Notes under the pieces: model-generated
Seen by the model: the letters and a program-made list of their open reading frames with translations, nothing else
What the model was told of the DNA's origin: nothing
Database searches by the model: none
DNA from: Phalacrocorax aristotelis
Lineage: Eukaryota; Chordata; Aves; Suliformes; Phalacrocoracidae
Reading direction: 5' to 3'
DNA: 64,000 nucleotides
Assembly (NCBI RefSeq): GCF_949628215.1
Contig: NC_134280.1
Coordinates: 2,614,501 to 2,678,500, forward strand
Shown here: one piece after another, positions 59,101 to 64,000 of the stretch
How the letters are laid out: each line of letters opens with the position of its first letter
Position numbering within the stretch: position 1 is the stretch's first letter
Position numbers and translations under genes: made by a program

Positions 59101-62100
59101 TAATGCCTTTAGAAATTAGCTTGAAGGTAGATACAAGATGAAGTTCAGTGAGTCATGACGTTTCATGTAATTTCTGTATCTGTTGCCTCTTTGGATTTAA
59201 ACATTCAACTACTCGAGTATAATAACAACCTAAAATTTTACAGTGGAAAGGTGAAATCCAGGAGTTCTGTCCAAACACCAAAATGCTTTTGGTTGGTTGC
59301 AAGTCGGATCTGCGCACGGATGTAAGCACACTAGTGGAACTTTCCAATCACAGGCAGACACCCGTGTCCTATGACCAGGTACGTGCCACGGCCTTTGTGC
59401 TTAGGGGTGGAAGATAAATCTTTTCTATCACGGTAGCCATCTTCATGAACAACTTGTCCCCCCCATTGACACGAGTCTTTCCTAGAAGTCAGATGCACAT
59501 ACTCTAGTAGCTGGAGGTGAATTTGAAAACTATGAGTGAAGGCAAAGCCTACCCACAGACTGGATGCAGCAGAAAGTCATGCAGCCCTGCCACACATCCT
59601 TTAAGTATCACAAAATTGCCTTACTGATTGCAAAGAGCCTTTTAGGTGAATTGAAAATAAACTTACTGCTTTTGTGGGTCTACAGAGGCGAAAACAGTAA
59701 GAGGTGTGACATGTCCGGTTTGTTTACTGATAAATTGGTAACATTTTTTGTTCAAACTTAAGATTTGAATCTCATACATTTGACTTCAGTGTCACGGCAA
59801 GCATTGCATGTAGTCTGACCCCTTAAAAATCCTATTTTCTAAAAACATCATCTGTGAAAACACCGTGTAGCTCCCTCTGAAAGTGGCACTAAATCCAGGA
59901 AGCATCATCTTAGCAGCAGTTCTCTGCTTCTGGGGAAGTGAAGTTTGGAGCCAGGCATCAGGGTAGAGAAACTGAAGTGAAAGGGAAGGGAATCGGGCCA
60001 TGGGAGAGCAGGAGGTAGAGAATGAGAAAACTGGGCTCTGAGCTAAACTTCCCCTTGTTACTCACGCATGTGTATCGTGCGTTGCAGCTGAACCCTGGTG
60101 GTGGATTGAGATATACCCTGCAGGGTGTGAGAGTGAGAACGGTACCTCCAGAAGTAACTCTAGCTAGTGTGTATATCCTGTGCTATCAGACAGGTTTTGA
60201 TGTTTTCTCCGCAGCCTCAGGTTTTCCAAACCAACAGCTCTTGATATCCGATTACTAATAATGCAGCCTCCTACCTGTTTAAATTTGAAAAATCCAAAGA
60301 TACCATAAACTGAGTATCCTGATGAAAATGGAGTCTTGTACTGTGATGGCTTATGCTGGCTGTGGCATTTTTCTACACTCAGGAAACATCCTTCCATTGC
60401 AGACAATTTTATGTGAAGCTAAATGCCATTTTACCTTAGTGTAAAACAATTCAGAAGCGTCCTTAAAATCCTGCTTGTTGGGCAAGATGTCACCTTGGTT
60501 ACAAACTACCACTGTTGCATGCATGTATATCCATGTTGTTCAGCCTCAGAGCTGTAATCTTCCATGCTATTTTTCTTTGAGTATTAAACTTAACAGGAAA
60601 CACTGTCTGCCACTTAGTACATACACAAGTTCATATATTACATTTTTTACAGTACTTCAGTGAAATCACCAAGTCTCTCCCCTTCCTGTAGATAGTGATC
60701 AAAAATCTAGTGACAGGTGGATTTGTCCCCTGGAGTTGAAGATTCACGTATCTTCTGGTGTCACAGCTTAGCCCAGACCCCTTAGGAACAGGAGTCAACC
60801 GAAGATAAAGGGCTAAGCCAGAAGCTATTACTTGGCAGCTGAAAGGAAAATTGTATGTGTTACAGGGAAGCCCATACTTCAGCAAACTCCCAGAATTTCA
60901 TCTGCACTCTGTGTAAGCAAAAGCTTAGACTGAGCAATGGTTTTATCTCGTGGTTGCTAAATCCCTGGTGGCGTGAAGCAGCCCGGTGCTTTCCTGTGCT
61001 AGTTCTAGGGAAGGGTTCTTTAGGAAGGGGTTGAGATAACACAGCTGATGTTTAAATTCCCTTGCCAAGTCAACATGGGATCAGAGAGTTTAGTGGGGTT
61101 TTCCCCGTTCCTCTTGTAAGGAAGTGTTGGGAGCGTAAAGCCAGTTAGTTCATGGTGACACCTTCCCCTGTGCTAGGCAGTTTCCAGTCAGCTACACCTG
61201 AGCAAACATTTCCGAGGCTCTAAGGTGTAGGTTAGGCTTGGTTAGTAGGAGTTGAGATGTTTAACTGTGGGGAGGGCTTGTCCTACCAACTGGTACTCCT
61301 TTATCAGGTGCTCCCACTTAGAGTTGATAAAAAGGTGGCTGCATCACTGTGGTGTAAACAGTGTATACTGAAGATGTGGGTCCAAATAGATTAGTGCCAT
61401 CAGCCTGGCACTAGAGCAAAGAGGAGGGTTTGGACTGACTTATGTCTGTATCTCAGGCCCATGAATATGTGAGGAGTGGCACATCAAGGATGTGGTTGGA
61501 TTTTTGTAACTTGCTATCCCTCGGAAGTAAAATTCTGTTGAAACAACTCAATTTTTTCACACAATGCTGTATTGTCTTCCAGTAGCAAAACCTACAACAG
61601 GATACTGGAGGCAATGTGGTGTTTTCCTTGTGCTGCGGAAACAAATATCCCTGTTTTGACTTTAAATGCACTTAAAAGCAAAAAATAAGGGCTCATATAA
61701 CCACTAATGACCTTTTTCCTTTCTTTTTTGCCTGTTCCCTAGCTGCAAGTTGACATAACTACCCCCGACCCAGAAACCCACATGACCTTTGCCCGCTTTG
61801 TGGAGATGTAACACGGGCTCCACTCCAGGTCGGGCATGCTGGCCAGCCCTTAAGGCAATCAGAATACATTTTCTCTTTGGAGATAGCAGGCTTAAACCTG
61901 GAAGCTGCCAGGTCCGGACCTTTTCCAGTCCAAACCTTTTCACAGACGCAAGTTAAGGTGTAAAGGTGCAGTTGCTAAATTGGTCCCATGAATACTCTTC
62001 TGCAGTTGTTTGCAGGTCACTGAGCTTATCTTCTCCAATTTGTATTTATCGGCGTAGGAGATAATGCTTGGATACTTGTTTGATACATCTTGGAACCAAA

Positions 62101-62509
62101 GCTCTGTTTATTTTGCAAAATTAGCTGCTGGCAGTAGTTTTCTTTGGTTTTCACAAAACATTGTGTATGGAAAACAGCGCTGAAAAGTAATCGTACGGTT
62201 TGCTTTGCCTCTCTGCGGAAACTTGGTATTGATTGCATGTTCTTTTTTTCCCCTTAGGGTGCAAATATGGCCAAACAGATTGGAGCAGCTACATATATTG
62301 AATGCTCAGCCTTACAGTCAGAAAACAGTGTCAGAGACATTTTTCATGTTGCCACCTTGGCGTGTGTGAATAAAACAAATAAAAATGTTAAACGAAACAA
62401 ATCGCAGAGGGCAACGAAGCGAATTTCACACATGCCCGGCAGGCCAGAACTTTCCACAGTGGCGACGGACTTGCGAAAGGACAAAGCAAAGAGTTGCACG
62501 GTGATGTGA
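49968..62509 (+). CDS. RND3 (RhoE), atypical Rho-family GTPase, five coding exons
   Basis: Joined exons 49968-50117, 50231-50318, 57600-57709, 59244-59378 and 62258-62509 encode 244 residues, the usual RND3 length. RND3 is a constitutively GTP-bound Rho protein that opposes RhoA/ROCK signalling at membranes, loosening stress fibres. P-loop GDSQCGKT is at 30-37, switch I around Thr55, DTSGS at 77-81, CKSD at 135-138, ECSAL at 176-180 and the prenylation box CTVM at 241-244. Ser32 and Ser81 stand where RhoA has Gly14 and Gln63, which explains the lack of GTPase activity in this family. The N-terminal KERRA (2-6) is a known raft-targeting motif, and Ser218 and Ser240 match known ROCK/14-3-3 sites. 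The exons join in frame with no stop. Intron 3 uses a GC donor. Confidence 0.98.
50118..50230 (+). other. RND3 intron 1, 113 nt, G-rich
   Basis: GT-AG intron with long G runs of up to 11 on the coding strand at about 50124-50205. It is one of the shortest introns expected in a vertebrate gene and has strong G-quadruplex potential. Confidence 0.95.
50231..50318 (+). CDS. RND3 coding exon 2 (residues 51-80, split Gly80)
   Basis: 88 nt after a CCCGACAG acceptor. It encodes switch I (YVPTVFENY) and the strand leading into DTSG. It ends with the first base of the Gly80 codon before a GTGAGC donor. Confidence 0.97.
52399..52434 (+). repeat. G-rich and GT-rich simple repeat
   Basis: Runs of 7 and 8 G are followed by a (GT)n-like stretch. 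The tract has G-quadruplex potential and is likely length-variable. Confidence 0.85.
55787..55840 (+). repeat. 28-bp tandem duplication in RND3 intron 2
   Basis: GGATAAATAACTTGGCCCTG and following bases up to GGGGCTC occur at 55787-55812 and again, identical, at 55815-55840. The exact identity points to a recent duplication. Confidence 0.9.
57600..57709 (+). CDS. RND3 coding exon 3 (residues 80-116)
   Basis: 110 nt. It completes Gly80, encodes [16 protein letters not shown] of switch II and the following strand and helix, and ends at Lys116 (AAG). The next bases are GCAAGT. Using this GC donor is the only choice that keeps the frame and the family's KKWKGEI junction. Confidence 0.96.
57710..59243 (+). 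other. RND3 intron 3, GC-AG type, 1.5 kb
   Basis: Starts GCAAGT right after AAG and ends TTTTACAG. AG/GCAAGT is the consensus of the minor GC-AG class, which makes up about 1% of vertebrate introns. No gene or repeat is seen inside. Confidence 0.88.
59244..59378 (+). CDS. RND3 coding exon 4 (residues 117-161)
   Basis: 135 nt, phase 0 at both ends. It encodes [11 protein letters not shown], the nucleotide-binding CKSD motif and the Rho-insert region up to VSYDQ, and ends before GTACGT. Confidence 0.97.
59379..62257 (+). other. RND3 intron 4, 2.9 kb
   Basis: GTACGT donor and a T-rich tract before CCCTTAG. It contains an exon-like segment at 61743-61811. No other gene or clear repeat is seen. 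Confidence 0.9.
61710..61811 (+). other. candidate alternative terminal exon in RND3 intron 4
   Basis: A CACTAATGAC branch-like word is followed by a long C/T tract and TTCCCTAG at 61735-61742. The sequence from 61743 then reads 22 codons (starting [16 protein letters not shown]) to a TAA at 61809-61811. Exon 4 ends in phase 0, so splicing to this site would stay in frame and replace residues 162-244, losing the G5 motif and the CTVM box. I do not recognise the peptide, and no strong polyadenylation signal is seen close by. It may be a decoy splice site or a remnant of another gene. Confidence 0.3.
62258..62509 (+). CDS. RND3 coding exon 5 (residues 162-244)
   Basis: 252 nt including the TGA at 62507-62509. 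It encodes [10 protein letters not shown], the ECSAL guanine-binding motif, the basic, Ser-containing tail (KRISHMP, Ser218; AKSC, Ser240) and the CTVM farnesylation box. Ending in Met favours farnesylation over geranylgeranylation, as known for RND3. Confidence 0.98.
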   Translation, partial: GANMAKQIGAATYIECSALQSENSVRDIFHVATLACVNKTNKNVKRNKSQRATKRISHMPGRPELSTVATDLRKDKAKSCTVM

Positions 62510-63513
62510 AGGACCTTGATTTCCTGGAGAAGGAGGAAGAGAGCGTCTGGGAGGAGTGGGGGCTCAATGAAGTACACAGCCACATGGTATTTAATGGGGG
62601 CTTGTGCCAGTGCTTTAATGGAGACTTCACCTGTTATGTGAGACTGTACTTAGGAACTGGGCAGCGAGAAGAAATGGCTCTAAACGAGGTGGCATCAGGA
62701 AATGATACGTTGAAGAAAATGCCCAAAAAAAAAAAAGGGAAAATGTTTGAATGTGCTGAGAAGAGAGGGTGAATGGGAAAATAATACTGCAAAGAAGAGA
62801 TGTCATTGACAGTGCTTGCTTCTTTTATTAACGCTCTACTCCTGGATGCTACTGCTTTGATTTCATTAAAATAGTACGTTAATGTTTTTTAAAGAAGACG
62901 TTAATATGCCCTCATTAAGGAACTATCCCTGTGACCTTATAGTTGGTTTTCCAAAGGATATGATCTAATTTTTTAGTAGCTCATTAAAATGGAGAGTATA
63001 CCGAGGTCTGTGCGTCACCTAGAGGAAAACACTGTATGTGAGAAGTCTGGAGTTTTGCCTTCCCGAGGCGGCAGCGCGATCTACGTTTGAGCGCGTTGGT
63101 AACGAAGACAACCGTTTTGAGATTTCCCGGTATTATAGGTGCCCTCGCACTGTGGAAATTAAACGGATCAAACTGGGGTGTGGGGGCAAACTACCTGCCC
63201 GTTGCAGGACTCTGACTTCCCATTCCTCTTCGTGATTGTAATTTAGAGTGGAAATGATCTCCAGTTCTGGTGTACTGTATGGGTATGTCGCTGTAGGTTC
63301 AAGTGAAAGGTGCTAAGAGCTATGATGACAAATGATCCTTAGTTTTACAACCATGATAATTCGTTAAGCCTTACTGCCCGTCTGGGGAAGCCCCGAGACT
63401 CCTCTGCTTCTGCTAGGAGTTGGAGAGCCGGGTGGATCCCAGGATCTAGCCCTCTGTAAATGCTACAGAGAAGTGCTATTCTGTGATGTGGTTCACTGCA
63501 ATTATCTTTGCAA

Positions 63514-63519
63514 AATAAA
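63514..63519 (+). terminator. candidate polyadenylation signal AATAAA of RND3
   Basis: The only canonical AATAAA in the 3' UTR seen here. A GT/T-rich stretch follows at about 63557-63590, as expected of a downstream element, though a little far. It would give a 3' UTR of about 1.0 kb. Confidence 0.5.
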
Positions 63520-63994
63520 ACACCCCCAAGAATCTGCAAATGAGCCAGCAGAGCCAGGTTGTCTTTTGTGATGCTCTTGTTGTTGGGGCAGCTGTCTCTC
63601 GCTGCGGACTGCGTTTGCTCATGGTGAGGAAGTGGGGTCTGAAGAACTGTGACGCCTTAAGGGGTCCCCAGTGGCAACTGGATACTGTCCTTAATCTTTA
63701 AGATTTATATGTATCCAGCCAACACTCATGAAACATCAGTGAACCAGTTAAGTCAAATTCTTTTTTGCTTACTGAATACTATTGTTACATTAGATAAATC
63801 GGCCTTTAAAATTGTTTGCAACTGCTTACTGACTTAACTTCATAGCCTCGCTCAAAAGAAGGATACTGTAAGCTCTAACCAGTGTGGCTATCGCTTGTTA
63901 AGGACAAGCGTTCTGTTCCCAAGGGTAATGCTTCATTTTTGAAGTGTTAAAGCTGTGTTCATGTTGACTTGTGCAAAGATAAAGGGTTTCCATA

Positions 63995-64000
63995 ATTAAA
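63995..64000 (+). terminator. candidate distal polyadenylation signal ATTAAA
   Basis: ATTAAA forms the last six bases of the window. It would give a 3' UTR of about 1.5 kb. The downstream element is not visible. Confidence 0.35.

Larger units (their letters stand above)
62510..64000 (+). other. RND3 3' UTR (reaches or passes the window end)
   Basis: About 1.0-1.5 kb of AT-rich DNA downstream of the stop with no other gene. It has ATTAAA at 62865-62870 and 62983-62988, AATAAA at 63514-63519 and ATTAAA at 63995-64000. The true end may lie outside the window. Confidence 0.8.

Noticed and set aside
1..64000. CRISPR arrays, bacterial operons, rRNA genes
   Set aside because: None found; the window is vertebrate genomic DNA with spliced genes and LINEs.

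Overview
The window is vertebrate nuclear DNA, almost certainly from a bird. It contains at least five CR1-family LINE fragments with the typical avian 3' tail (repeats around TCATAGAAT), has no SINE or L1 background of mammalian type, and carries one conserved spliced gene whose product is recognisable as the atypical Rho GTPase RND3. The species cannot be told from the sequence.

Layout. Bases 1 to about 49,600 are a gene desert in which I find no host coding exon. It holds scattered CR1 fragments (about 6.02-6.16, 18.65-19.58, 26.93-27.77, 28.43-29.02 and 32.46-33.23 kb), a possible tRNA-derived SINE remnant at 27.9 kb, some simple repeats, and one complete, very young endogenous retroviral element at 8337-14866 on the minus strand. 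Bases 49,600-64,000 hold RND3 on the plus strand: CpG-island promoter with CCAAT, TATA and initiator motifs, five coding exons (49968-50117, 50231-50318, 57600-57709, 59244-59378, 62258-62509) giving 244 residues and a CTVM prenylation box, then a 3' UTR that reaches or passes the window end.

The retroviral element is 6,530 bp. It has two 503-bp LTRs that differ at one base, a 5-bp target-site duplication (ATCCT), a primer-binding site of tRNA-Lys1,2 type, a polypurine tract, an uninterrupted gag (622 codons) and an uninterrupted pol (protease, reverse transcriptase, tether, RNase H, integrase) with the catalytic residues present. It has no env. gag and pol lie in the same frame separated by a single amber codon, followed after 10 nt by a possible H-type pseudoknot. 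This is an arrangement like the gammaretroviral readthrough signal, but in an element whose Gag and Pol look like the class III (ERV-L/spuma-like) group. Gag starts with about four hydrophobic segments, which is odd for a Gag.

For RND3 the main unusual points are a GC-AG intron 3, a 113-nt very G-rich intron 1, a weak first start codon with a stronger one at Met16, an 18-nt T run in the 5' UTR, and a splice-site-like exon candidate with a 22-codon reading frame inside intron 4. All domain calls come from reading motifs; no database search was run.
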